Position numbers and translations under genes: made by a program. Of a DNA stretch of 64,000 nucleotides, positions 25,641-34,140 are shown one piece after another. The notes under the pieces are model-generated. The model was not told the DNA's origin. It was given only the letters and a program-made list of their open reading frames with translations, and did not search any database. Positions within the stretch are counted from its first letter, which is position 1; every line of letters begins with the position of its first letter. Source of the stretch: Olsenella sp. SW781 (GTDB taxonomy: Bacteria; Actinomycetota; Coriobacteriia; Coriobacteriales; Atopobiaceae); the NCBI RefSeq assembly GCF_012027725.1, contig NZ_SJOU01000010.1, positions 1-64,000 on the forward strand. Direction: 5' to 3'.

Positions 25641-27518
25641 GCCGTGAACCGCGAGCGGGTAGGTCGAGTCGACCTCCATGACAACCTCGTACGATCCATG
25701 GGAAAGATTGAAGTCTAGATCGGGGGTCGGGTCGGGCACAGAGTCCGGAGCCGGGTCAACAGCCGACTCACCAACCCCATACCACGCAATCCCCTCGTCC
25801 CTCCAGCCCACGGAGACGAGGTGGTCACGCTCCTCCTTGCTCGTGGTGTAGTTGTGCGTGCCGGTCTTCGCAAAGGGGTTGTACTGACGGTAGAGCGGGA
25901 CGCCGGTCGCGGCCGGCGCCGAGCGCCAGCCCACACCCTCGTACTCCCAGCCAGCCTCCCGCAGGGTCTCGACCTCGTCCCAGGAGAGCGTGTAGTGGTG
26001 GTCCCCGCCGGCCACGTAGGGGTTGTAGAGGCGGTAGACGGGGTCGCCCGACGTCGGGGCAATCCAGCCCAGGCCCTCGTCGGTCCAGCCGACCGCCACG
26101 AGGCCGTCGCACTCCTCCGCCGAGGCCGTGTAGAAGTGCTCACCGGTGTAGCTGTTGTAGAGGCGGTGCATCCGCGCACCGACAGAGGTCACGTTAATCT
26201 CAACCAGCTTAGAGGTGGCAGTATTCCCTTCCCGATCCGTTGCCGTGACAATTACGCCGTAAACACCCTCTTCTTCCACCTCGATGTCTGAGGCATCTGA
26301 GTCCACATCCATTAGCACCCCGTTTTTGTACCATGCGTATGCGTATGTGATACCGGCAGCCTCTGAATACGGGAAAACATAAATGTGTGCTGTATCACCT
26401 GATATCAGCGAGGTTTGTATCGCTTCCACTTCGACTTCAATTGGCAGAAGGATCTTGCTCGCAGTCAAAGTCATATCTCCAGTGACGGGAGCCAAGAAAT
26501 CGTATTTCGATCCATCAGACAACATCCAGAACACCTGATAGCCGTAAATCGCATGTAGCTTGCGTTCCTTTATTAGAGAACCGTTCTCCACCTTTACCTC
26601 TACTAAGCTCTTCCCGGTCTCCTCATCAAAATCCTCGCCATAGTCAAAGACCACCTTTCTTGCCTTATCTATGGACACAACCTTATATAAGTCATCAGGG
26701 GTTAAGACAACATCGAGGCCGTCGGCCAAATATGTTGTCGCTACAGGTAGAGTAAACATGCCGCTATAGATAGATATAGATGGCTTGACCAGCGAATAGC
26801 TCATCTCGGTCACACAGTAGAAGTGCCCATTTCCCTGAATACGCAAAGTTGCCTTGTCTGCAGAACTAGAATAATAAGCAATAGTGCCCGAAACGGCCCC
26901 TTCGTACGATTCATCAAAGAGTACGTGCACCCCCTTTTCAGGGGCGCTAGCTCCCCAATGCTTTACATAAAACGCAGGCGCGTCAGGCGACTGGGTAGTG
27001 ATATTTGTAGCACCTGAGAAAACAGCGCTTCCAGCAGCGAGGTCTATGAGCGGAGAGGCCATATAATCGCCTCCCACGACGTTCACATCGTCGAAGGAAA
27101 CAGACCCCCGACTGGTGATGGCGCCGCGCGCTCTCTCCGCATCGTCCGAAACCTTGATAGTCCCATTTCTAAAGGAGACAATCGAGGTGCCTGGGACTGC
27201 AAAGCCAAAATACGACGATGCAGAATTTGAATCTACGCTATCGCATACTTCATACGTGTATCCAGAAAAATCAATCGTCAGATTTTTGTTATCAGATATA
27301 CTAATTTGCTTGTCGCCGTTTGCGTCATTTAGCAGGACAACCGTATCGCCGCTTTCCGAGGCGTTAATCGCAGCTTCCAGCGACGAAAATTCAGCTTCTC
27401 CGACTCTCGCAACCATAGCAGTCTCTGCATGAGCGACCCTAGTGAAAGCGAGCAACATCAAAAGGAGCGCGGATAGCGTTACCACAAGCCCTCTCCCCCT
27501 GCACAAACCCATCTCCAT
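25359..27518 (-). CDS. Secreted beta-helix-like DUF5648 protein, frameshifted near the end
   Basis: Signal peptide (residues 1-31, ends ARVAHAETA). Residues 40-260 begin FSSLEAAINASESGDTVVLLND, the typical opening of parallel beta-helix (pectate-lyase-like) domains, with regular short beta segments after it. An Ig/PKD-like part (about 370-455) ends KLVEINV. Then comes one DUF5648 module ([54 protein letters not shown]; about 460-600) and a tail DPAPDSVPDPTPDLDFN. The last 85 codons to the TAG at 25359 look out of frame; the true tail is given at 25186-25640. The ATG at 27518 follows GAGGTGA. Whether the shift is real or a sequence error cannot be decided here. Confidence 0.75.
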   Translation of the reverse strand: MEMGLCRGRGLVVTLSALLLMLLAFTRVAHAETAMVARVGEAEFSSLEAAINASESGDTVVLLNDANGDKQISISDNKNLTIDFSGYTYEVCDSVDSNSASSYFGFAVPGTSIVSFRNGTIKVSDDAERARGAITSRGSVSFDDVNVVGGDYMASPLIDLAAGSAVFSGATNITTQSPDAPAFYVKHWGASAPEKGVHVLFDESYEGAVSGTIAYYSSSADKATLRIQGNGHFYCVTEMSYSLVKPSISIYSGMFTLPVATTYLADGLDVVLTPDDLYKVVSIDKARKVVFDYGEDFDEETGKSLVEVKVENGSLIKERKLHAIYGYQVFWMLSDGSKYDFLAPVTGDMTLTASKILLPIEVEVEAIQTSLISGDTAHIYVFPYSEAAGITYAYAWYKNGVLMDVDSDASDIEVEEEGVYGVIVTATDREGNTATSKLVEINVTSVGARMHRLYNSYTGEHFYTASAEECDGLVAVGWTDEGLGWIAPTSGDPVYRLYNPYVAGGDHHYTLSWDEVETLREAGWEYEGVGWRSAPAATGVPLYRQYNPFAKTGTHNYTTSKEERDHLVSVGWRDEGIAWYGVGESAVDPAPDSVPDPTPDLDFNLSHGSYEVVMEVDSTYPLAVHGEVNRLPMPAASLISGPSATSTAARATISTLSPLSGPAAVISSSITRTTTRNLRFPSGSFPQDLANSSRSRSCGRPAPTTPCGVSAGATTRTLC

Positions 27519-27604
27519 GTTTTCTCACCTCTATTCGAACCTTTGCCTAATTCTGCGTATCAGTCAGCGCGAGAAGAAGGGAACGAAAAATGTGCCGGTG
27601 AAAA

Positions 27605-27642
27605 GTGCCGCGCAACTGAAATGTCTTCGCAGCGAGCGGCAC
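27605..27642 (-). terminator. Hairpin terminator between two DUF5648 genes
   Basis: Arms GTGCCGC (27605-27611) and GCGGCAC (27636-27642) with a 24-nt loop. On the minus strand the stem is followed by TTTTC. It ends the transcript of the CAP-domain gene (27736-28755). Confidence 0.5.
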
Positions 27643-27735
27643 AGGAAGGTACGACCGCGTAGGCCTCCCCGGCGAATAAGTTGCCTTGCCATGCCGCAGG
27701 ATTGCTCGTCGCAAGTCAACGTCATGCCCCCTTGG

Positions 27736-28755
27736 CTACACCCCGTACCAGCCCACACCCTCCTCGCGCCAGCCCACGGAGACGAGGTGGTCGTTCTCGT
27801 CCCTGCTCGTCGTGTAGTTGTGCGTGCCGGTCGTCGCGAACGGGTTGTACTGTCGGTAGAGCGGCACGCCGGTCGAGGCCGGGGCGGAGTACCAGCCCAC
27901 GCCCTCGTAGCGCCAGCCGGCCTCCACGAGCCCGTCGCGCTCCTCGGCGGAGAGCGTGTAGTGGTGGTCGCCGCCGGTCACGTAGGGGTTGTAGAGGCGG
28001 TAGACGGGGTCGCCGGAGGCCGGGGCAGTCCAGCCCACGCCCTCGTAGCGCCAGCCGACCGCGATGAGACTGTACGTCTCCGTGACGTTGGCGGTGTAGA
28101 AGTGCTCGCCCGTATAGGAGTTGTACAGGCGCTGCATCACGTTCGTGTCGCCATATCCACCCGTGACGATGCCGAGCACGGGCATGGTGACCGAGTACGA
28201 CCCGGTGGGAATGGCCCCCTCAGCGGAGTCAAACCCAAACAGCTGGACCCAGTAATAGCTCCCGCCAACGTTGACGCAGCCGATCCCGACGGAGCGATAA
28301 TCGGAGCCCAGGATGTTCGCCCTATGCCCCGGGCTGCTCATCCAGCCCTGCATAACCGCCGCCGGCGTCCTGTATCCCATGGCAATGTTCTCTCCGTACG
28401 CCTTGTCCGAGACGTCAAAGCATGGCGTCCCGTTGGGACGTGAGTGACTAAAGAGAACCGAGGTCTCGCCCGCGCGCAGCATGGCAGCGTTGGTGAGCTC
28501 CGCATCGAGGACGAGAGGAGCCAGGCCGGCGGCCGCCCTCTCGGAGTTCACGCGAGCAAGGACGTCTCGGGCATAGTCGAAGTTAGAAACCCCGGAGACG
28601 TATGTCTGCGAGACGGCGCGCGAGGCGTCGGCCGCGCCGGCCCCTGCGGTGACGGTAGGCTCGGCAAGAGCGTTCCCCGGACAAAGGAGCACGAACCCCA
28701 GAACTGCCGCGAGGAGGAGACCAAACCATCTCTCGGAGCGCGCAGCACGCCTCAT
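27736..28755 (-). CDS. Secreted CAP-domain protein with DUF5648 module
   Basis: 339 residues. Signal peptide about 1-31 (GNALAEP). A CAP/SCP-like domain spans about 60-185: DVLARVNSERAAAGLAPLVLD at its start, FSHSRPNGTPCF, AYGENIAMGY, and GWMSSPGHRANILGSDYRSVGIG. The conserved His and Glu of the CAP cavity are present. The C-terminal 135 residues are a DUF5648 module ([53 protein letters not shown]) ending VGWYGV. Bacterial CAP proteins are secreted and often wall-associated, with unclear activity. The ATG follows AAGGTGAT. It is the second gene of a close leftward pair, 69 bp after the Ada-like-domain gene. Confidence 0.88.
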   Translation of the reverse strand: MRRAARSERWFGLLLAAVLGFVLLCPGNALAEPTVTAGAGAADASRAVSQTYVSGVSNFDYARDVLARVNSERAAAGLAPLVLDAELTNAAMLRAGETSVLFSHSRPNGTPCFDVSDKAYGENIAMGYRTPAAVMQGWMSSPGHRANILGSDYRSVGIGCVNVGGSYYWVQLFGFDSAEGAIPTGSYSVTMPVLGIVTGGYGDTNVMQRLYNSYTGEHFYTANVTETYSLIAVGWRYEGVGWTAPASGDPVYRLYNPYVTGGDHHYTLSAEERDGLVEAGWRYEGVGWYSAPASTGVPLYRQYNPFATTGTHNYTTSRDENDHLVSVGWREEGVGWYGV

Positions 28756-28824
28756 ATCATCACCTTGCCCCTATCCTATATTCGTCAAACACGCTGAAGA
28801 CGCCAGCCCGGTCGAGAATAGCGG

Positions 28825-29568
28825 CTAGCAGCAGTTCCTGCAGGCGCGATTCTTCCCTGCAGCACGAGCCTGCTCAATCGAGCCGGAGCGGATGTTCGTG
28901 GACCTCTTGAGCGAAGGGCAATCCTTTGTGGAATGCCACACCTCGCCCCCCGACGTCCAATAGACCACGGACGGCTGCGGATCGCCCGGCTGCTGGGAGC
29001 TGCCGGGTTGCTGGGAGCTGCCGGGGTCTTGCGGGTTGCTCGGCTGCTCCGGCGGGAGGAGCCTCCCCTCCCCAACCGCGAGCCAGCCCACGCCCTCGGC
29101 CCTCCAACCGGCCAAGACGAGGCTGTCGTTCTCGGCTCGGCTGGTAGTGTAGTTATGGGTGCCGGTCGAGGCGTAGGGGTTGTACTGGCGCAGAACCTCG
29201 ATACCGCCGCCAGAGGCCCAGCCCACGCCCTCGTAGCGCCAGCCCTGGGCGACGAGCGAGTCCCGCTCGGCGACCGAGGGGGTGTAGTGGTGGTCGCCAC
29301 CGGTCACATAGGGGTTGTAGAGGCGATAGACCGGGTCGCCGGAGGCGGGTGCCACCCAGCCCACGCCCTCGTAGCGCCAGCCGACGGCCTCAAGACCGTC
29401 GCGCTCGGAGGCCGAAGCTGTGTAGAAGTGCTCGCCGGTCCAACGGTTGTACAGGCGGTACATGTCGATGCCGGACGCGAGGGCGCTCGCCGGCGCGGCC
29501 AGTGCGATGACCGTAAGAACGAGCGCGGATACCACTAACGCGACTTTTGGAGCAACGATACGACGCAT
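28825..29568 (-). CDS. Secreted DUF5648 protein with Ada-like Cys domain
   Basis: 247 residues: signal peptide (about 1-31), DUF5648 module (35-170, third unit [18 protein letters not shown]), a Pro/Gln/Ser linker with PGSSQQ repeats, and a 45-residue C-terminal domain VYWTSGGEVWHSTKDCPSL, then KRSTNIRSG and CRNCC at the end. The spacing of Cys, His and CxxC resembles the small Ada metal-binding-like domain found at the ends of secreted nucleases and related proteins, so zinc binding is plausible. A dead relative is at 7804-8130. The ATG follows GAGAGGTG. Confidence 0.82.
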   Translation of the reverse strand: MRRIVAPKVALVVSALVLTVIALAAPASALASGIDMYRLYNRWTGEHFYTASASERDGLEAVGWRYEGVGWVAPASGDPVYRLYNPYVTGGDHHYTPSVAERDSLVAQGWRYEGVGWASGGGIEVLRQYNPYASTGTHNYTTSRAENDSLVLAGWRAEGVGWLAVGEGRLLPPEQPSNPQDPGSSQQPGSSQQPGDPQPSVVYWTSGGEVWHSTKDCPSLKRSTNIRSGSIEQARAAGKNRACRNCC

Positions 29569-29640
29569 GGTGTTTCACCTCTCGTTTTACTCAAAACATA
29601 CGATAGGGGTTAATTTGACCCCCCTGGAGACGATCGTCGC

Positions 29641-31287
29641 CTACGGACCCGCCACCCTCACGGGAGCAGGGCGACTCGTCGTCGAGCCGTCACCAACCTG
29701 ACCATAGCGGTTCTCGCCCCACATCCAGAGCGAGCCGTCGGCGGTTATGGCACCGGTGCTCGAGAAGGACGTGACGCCGTCGAGTACCTTCGCGGGCGAG
29801 GACGCCGCTGGAGTCCCGCCCCAAGCCCAAAGCGATCTGTCGCGCTTCAGGGCAAGGCTCTCGTATCCGCTCGTCTCAAGGAAGACGGCGCTGACACCGC
29901 TCATAAGCTGCGTGGGCCAGACAAAATACTCCTGCGTGCCGCCAATCTGTCCATCGCTGTTGCTGCCCCAGACGAAGAGGCCACCGTCCTTCGTCACCGC
30001 AGCGCTGGAGAAGGATCCAAGAGAGACGGACGCCACGTTGTTGAGCACATTCACTGGGGTGGTCTGGTCGTCCGCTGTCCCGTTGCCAACCTGTCCGTGG
30101 TCGTTGCCGCCCCACATCCACAAGGACCCATCCGTCTTGGTTGCGGCGAAATGATCGTAGCCGCCCAGAGAGACGGAGGCCACGTCCGTCAGAATCCTCG
30201 TGAACTCCTCCCGACGGCTCTCCGCGCCATTGGCGCGTGGTCCAACCTGGCCGCACATCCAGAGGGATCCGTCAGACGTGATGACCGCAGTTGAATTGCT
30301 TCCCGTAAATGCTGAGACGGCATCCGTTATGCCGGAGGCTCGACGGGGCACGGTCTGGTCCGCGTCCACCTTGTAGCCGAGCGCACCGCTATCCGCGCTC
30401 CCCCACGTCCAGAGGGAGCCATCCTCGGTTATCGCAGCGGCGTGAGAGTCTCCATAGGAAACGGAAACGACGTTGTCGAGCACCTTGACGGGAGTGGCCC
30501 GGTAATCATGGTGGGTGCCGTCGCCGAGCTCGCCAAACTGGCTCAACCCCCACGTCCAGAGGGAGCCGTCCTCCTTGAGCGCCGCAACGCTGTCAAACCC
30601 AACAGAGACCGAGGCGACGTCGCCCATGACCCTCACGGGCTCGTGCCGATCCGTCAGAGTGCCGTCGCCAACGGAACCGTGGCCGTTGAACCCCCACACC
30701 CAGAGCTCTCCACCCTCGGTGATGGCTGCGGTTTGGTAGATGCCCTGGTCGACGTCGACCACGCGCTTGCCGGCAATCTTATCCGAGATGCCGTACCAGC
30801 CCACGCCTTCCTCGCGCCAGCCGACCGAGACGAGGTGGTCGTTCTCCTGAGAGCTCGTCGTGTAGTTGTGGGTACCCGTGGTCGCGTAGGGGTTGTACTG
30901 CCGGTAGAGCGGCACGCCGATCTTTGCCGGAGCAGAGTACCAGCCCACGCCCTCCTCGCGCCAGCCCTGCGCCACCAGCGAGTCGCACTCGACAGCCGAG
31001 AGCGTGTAGTGGTGGTCGCCGCCGGTCACGTAGGGGTTGTAGAGGCGGTAGACGGGGTCGCCCGACGTCGGGGCCGTCCAGCCCTTGCCCTCGTCGGTCC
31101 ATCCCACGGCGATCAGGCCGTCGCGCTCGGTCGCGCTCGCGGTGTAGAAGTGCTCGCCGGTCCACCGGTTGTAGAGGCGCCACATGGTGACGCTCTCGGT
31201 CGCGAGCGCCGTCGAAGGGCTCAGAACCGTCAGAAGAGAGACGCCGAAGATGGCTGCTGCAGCCAGAATGCCTGTGCGCCGCCTCAT
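29641..31287 (-). CDS. Secreted DUF5648 protein with C-terminal RCC1 propeller
   Basis: 548 residues. Signal peptide about 1-28 (ALATES). Unlike the other RCC1 proteins here, the DUF5648 module comes first (about 31-170), followed by RCC1-type blades to the end. I count eight blade motifs of DGSLWxWG type, of which the seventh is weak ([10 protein letters not shown]). RCC1 blades fold into a closed beta-propeller used for protein binding. ATG at 31287 has GGAGG 8 nt upstream; an ATG at 31293 is too close to it. The gene begins 22 bp after the stop of 31310-32032, so the two should be cotranscribed. Confidence 0.85.
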   Translation of the reverse strand: MRRRTGILAAAAIFGVSLLTVLSPSTALATESVTMWRLYNRWTGEHFYTASATERDGLIAVGWTDEGKGWTAPTSGDPVYRLYNPYVTGGDHHYTLSAVECDSLVAQGWREEGVGWYSAPAKIGVPLYRQYNPYATTGTHNYTTSSQENDHLVSVGWREEGVGWYGISDKIAGKRVVDVDQGIYQTAAITEGGELWVWGFNGHGSVGDGTLTDRHEPVRVMGDVASVSVGFDSVAALKEDGSLWTWGLSQFGELGDGTHHDYRATPVKVLDNVVSVSYGDSHAAAITEDGSLWTWGSADSGALGYKVDADQTVPRRASGITDAVSAFTGSNSTAVITSDGSLWMCGQVGPRANGAESRREEFTRILTDVASVSLGGYDHFAATKTDGSLWMWGGNDHGQVGNGTADDQTTPVNVLNNVASVSLGSFSSAAVTKDGGLFVWGSNSDGQIGGTQEYFVWPTQLMSGVSAVFLETSGYESLALKRDRSLWAWGGTPAASSPAKVLDGVTSFSSTGAITADGSLWMWGENRYGQVGDGSTTSRPAPVRVAGP

Positions 31288-31309
31288 GTTCATCGCCTCC
31301 TCAGGAGTC

Positions 31310-32032
31310 CTATGGCTTGGTATACATCCAAATGTTTCTCGCCAGGGAGCCATCGGACAGGCAACTGGCGAAGGCGCACACCTCGCCATCCTGGTAGAAG
31401 TAGATGTCTCTGACCATGATCCCGGCGCCCTCCCAATACCAGGGGTCGTAGATCTTGTAGGTGATCGACGGCAGGTCCGGCACGCGCAACTGCACGCGGG
31501 CCCGCTCCGCGAACTCCTCGTTGCTTACCCCGCGACCCTCGCTCACACCACGCCAGGCGACGCCCTCCTCGCGCCAACCAACTGCAACGAGGCTGTCATT
31601 CTCGGCCATGTTGGTTGTGTAGTTGTGGGTCCCCGTCTGGGCAAAGGGGTTGTACTGGCGATAGACCTCCACCGCGCCGCCAGACGCCCATGCCACGCCC
31701 TCGTAGCGCCAGCCTGCCGCGACGAGCGTGTCGCGCTCTTGGGGAGAGAGGGTGTAGTGATGGTCCCCGCCGGTCACGTAGGGGTTGTAGAGGCGGTAGA
31801 CGGGATCGCCGGAGGCCGGGGCCACCCAGCCCACACCCTCGTACATCCAGCCGACATTGCGAAGGTTCTCGCGCTCGGTTACCGAGGCGGTGTAGAAGTG
31901 CTCGCCGGTGTAGCGGTTGTACAGGCGGTACATGTCCACGCCGCGCGCCGCCGCAAACGCCGTCGTGGGCGCGAGGACCGCCACCAGCGTCGCTGCCAGT
32001 GCAAGGGCAACGGACATCGTCCCTTTCCTCAT
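31310..32032 (-). CDS. Small secreted DUF5648 protein with novel C-terminal domain
   Basis: 240 residues: signal peptide (1-28), DUF5648 module (33-165; its second unit ends in [12 protein letters not shown]), then a C-terminal domain of about 68 residues ([52 protein letters not shown]). That domain is shared only with 15632-16387 in this window. Its alternation of hydrophobic residues and the phrase [13 protein letters not shown] suggest a small beta domain; the paired cysteines may form a disulphide. It heads a two-gene operon with the RCC1 gene. Confidence 0.83.
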   Translation of the reverse strand: MRKGTMSVALALAATLVAVLAPTTAFAAARGVDMYRLYNRYTGEHFYTASVTERENLRNVGWMYEGVGWVAPASGDPVYRLYNPYVTGGDHHYTLSPQERDTLVAAGWRYEGVAWASGGAVEVYRQYNPFAQTGTHNYTTNMAENDSLVAVGWREEGVAWRGVSEGRGVSNEEFAERARVQLRVPDLPSITYKIYDPWYWEGAGIMVRDIYFYQDGEVCAFASCLSDGSLARNIWMYTKP

Positions 32033-32161
32033 GACCCTTCCCCTCTCTATGCATTAAGGCATCGTTCAGCTCAGGCTCTACTCATGATATTGCTTCGCGC
32101 TCCTCGCGCGTGAGTCACTCCCGCAAACGGAGTCATTTGTCATCTCGAACTTGTTAAGAAA

Positions 32162-32191
32162 ACGCTCGGCAGTGCAGAGACTGCCGAGCGT
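32162..32191 (-). terminator. Terminator of the RCC1/DUF5648 gene at 32270
   Basis: A 12-bp perfect stem ACGCTCGGCAGT (32162-32173) with ACTGCCGAGCGT (32180-32191), 6-nt loop; on the minus strand it is followed by TTTCTT. A good intrinsic terminator. Confidence 0.8.
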
Positions 32192-32269
32192 ATGTGTCGT
32201 GCAATGCGCAACGTCGTGTTTTAGATGGCAACCGCCAGCCTCAAACGTAACAGCGTGCGATCCGAACCC

Positions 32270-33880
32270 CTACCCAATGCCGTACCAGGCCACGCCCTCG
32301 TAGCGCCAGCCGGCCTCGACGAGGGTGTCGTTCTCGGCCTTGCTCGTCGTGTAGTTGTGTGTGCCGGTCGTCGCGTAGGGGTTGTACTGCCTATAGAGCG
32401 GCACGCCGGTCGAGGCCGGCGCGGACATCCAGCCCACGCCCTCGTAGCGCCAGCCGGCCGCCACGAGCGAGTCGCGCTCCTCGATGGAGGGGGTGTAGTG
32501 GTGGTCGCCGCCGGTGACGTAGGGGTTGTAGAGGCGGTAGACGGGGTCGCCCGACGTCGGGGCCACCCAGCCCAGGCCCTCGTCGGTCCAGCCGACGGCG
32601 ATAAGCCCGTCGCGCTCGGCCGCGCTCGCGGTGTAGAAGTGCTCGCCGGTGTAGCTGTTGTACAGACGGTACATCGAAGTGCGCCCAGTTGCATCACCAG
32701 AGGAACTCGCCGCGAGAATCCTCACGGGGACAGAGCGGTCTGCCGTAGTGCCATCGCCGAGCTCGCCGCACGAGTTCCATCCCCATGCCCAAAGGGACCC
32801 ATCCTCGGTAAAGGCGGCAGCGTCATAGTTGCCGACGAAGATCTCCGTCACGTTGTCCATGATGCGCGCGGGCTCATCCCGATAATCCGCTGAGGTTCCG
32901 TCTCCGAGCTCCCCATGGAGATTGTAGCCCCACGTCCAGAGCGACCCATCAGACTTAAGCACCACAGAGGTGCAATCCCCCAGAGAGACGGACTTCACGT
33001 TGTCCATAACCTTTATTGGAGTTGCACTATCCTCCCCGGTCCCGTTACCGAGCTGACCGTATCCGTTGCCTCCACAAACCCAGAGCGCCCCGTCATTGGT
33101 GATAAAGGCGGTGTAATCACCACCAGTGGAGACCGACTTCACGCCGTCCCTCACCTTGACGGGCTGAGAGTGACTCACGGTAGTGTTGTCGCCGAGCTGC
33201 CCACGGAGATTGTCCCCCCAAGTCCATAGGCTGCCATCATCCTTAATCGCGGCACAGTGATTCGAGCCGATGGACACAAAGCTCGCGTCTTCCATGATCT
33301 GGACGGGATTGGAGTGGTAATTCATCTGTGCACTATCAATGTTTTCGCTACAGTCGACGCCCCATACCCAGAGGGTGCCATCGTCCTTGATGGCAGCGGA
33401 GGAGTATCCGTTCAGGGAGACGAAGGTGACGCCCTCCATGACCTTCTTGGGCTCACCGGACCCATACTTGCTCTCAATGCCGAGCTCGCCGTAATCGTTT
33501 TGTCCCCACGCCCAGAGGGTCCCGTCCTCTGTGATTGCCGCAGAGTGGTAGGCACCAAGAGAGACGGAAACAACATCGTCCATGACCTTCACGGGCTTGA
33601 GGCTGTCATCCCATGTGCCATCGCCGAGCTGGCCCTCGTAGTTTCTGCCCCACATCCAGAGGGAACCGTCCTCGGTGATGGCAGCCGAATGCTGGTGGCC
33701 TAATTCTACTTCCACTACCCGCAGCCCGTTAATCTCCGTTGAACTCGTGACGGAACCTTCGCTCGCACGAGCTGTTGAGACAAAGGCGAGGCTGGAAAGA
33801 CAAACAAGAGCCGTAATCAGAATCGCGAGCAATGGCTTTGCCGTCGAAATTCTTTTCAAATTAAGTGAGCTAGCGTACAT
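32270..33880 (-). CDS. Secreted RCC1-propeller protein with DUF5648 module
   Basis: 536 residues. An N-terminal signal/anchor (about 12-40, AFVSTARASEG), then exactly seven RCC1 blades (about 48-390), each with a [19 protein letters not shown] core and an LGDGT-type turn, then a DUF5648 module (about 400-536, ending VAWYGIG). Seven blades are enough for a complete propeller. I chose the ATG at 33880 (GGGGGGTCAT upstream) since the reading frame before it has no export-signal character. A half copy of the toxin-antitoxin palindrome (GGCAACCGCC, near 32227) lies just downstream of this gene. Confidence 0.86.
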   Translation of the reverse strand: MYASSLNLKRISTAKPLLAILITALVCLSSLAFVSTARASEGSVTSSTEINGLRVVEVELGHQHSAAITEDGSLWMWGRNYEGQLGDGTWDDSLKPVKVMDDVVSVSLGAYHSAAITEDGTLWAWGQNDYGELGIESKYGSGEPKKVMEGVTFVSLNGYSSAAIKDDGTLWVWGVDCSENIDSAQMNYHSNPVQIMEDASFVSIGSNHCAAIKDDGSLWTWGDNLRGQLGDNTTVSHSQPVKVRDGVKSVSTGGDYTAFITNDGALWVCGGNGYGQLGNGTGEDSATPIKVMDNVKSVSLGDCTSVVLKSDGSLWTWGYNLHGELGDGTSADYRDEPARIMDNVTEIFVGNYDAAAFTEDGSLWAWGWNSCGELGDGTTADRSVPVRILAASSSGDATGRTSMYRLYNSYTGEHFYTASAAERDGLIAVGWTDEGLGWVAPTSGDPVYRLYNPYVTGGDHHYTPSIEERDSLVAAGWRYEGVGWMSAPASTGVPLYRQYNPYATTGTHNYTTSKAENDTLVEAGWRYEGVAWYGIG

Positions 33881-34078
33881 ATGACCCCCCAATAGTGCCT
33901 GAAGAACATGACCTAGCATCAACTTCAAACAACGTCCCGAGAAGCGCAACCCCCCCACTCCCATTCGGCTCCTTTTGTCGGTAAACGGGTCCGTAAGGTT
34001 AACCGCCTATGTAGATTCTCGCCGTCGTTAATGACAGAAGCCGCCAGCTTGGACGATACGATACGCGCTCGCCGCGGC

Positions 34079-34112
34079 AGGGGGGCGAACCGATTGATCG
34101 GGTCGCCCCCCT
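34079..34112 (-). terminator. Possible terminator of the large RCC1 gene
   Basis: Stem AGGGGGGCGA (34079-34088) with TCGCCCCCCT (34103-34112), 14-nt loop, 28 bp beyond the stop at 34141. No T-run follows on the minus strand. The same short gap contains GACAGAAGCCGCCAGC (near 34032), another trace of the toxin-antitoxin palindrome. Confidence 0.5.
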
Positions 34113-34140
34113 GATTCCTTGTTTTGGGACCTCGGCTAGG

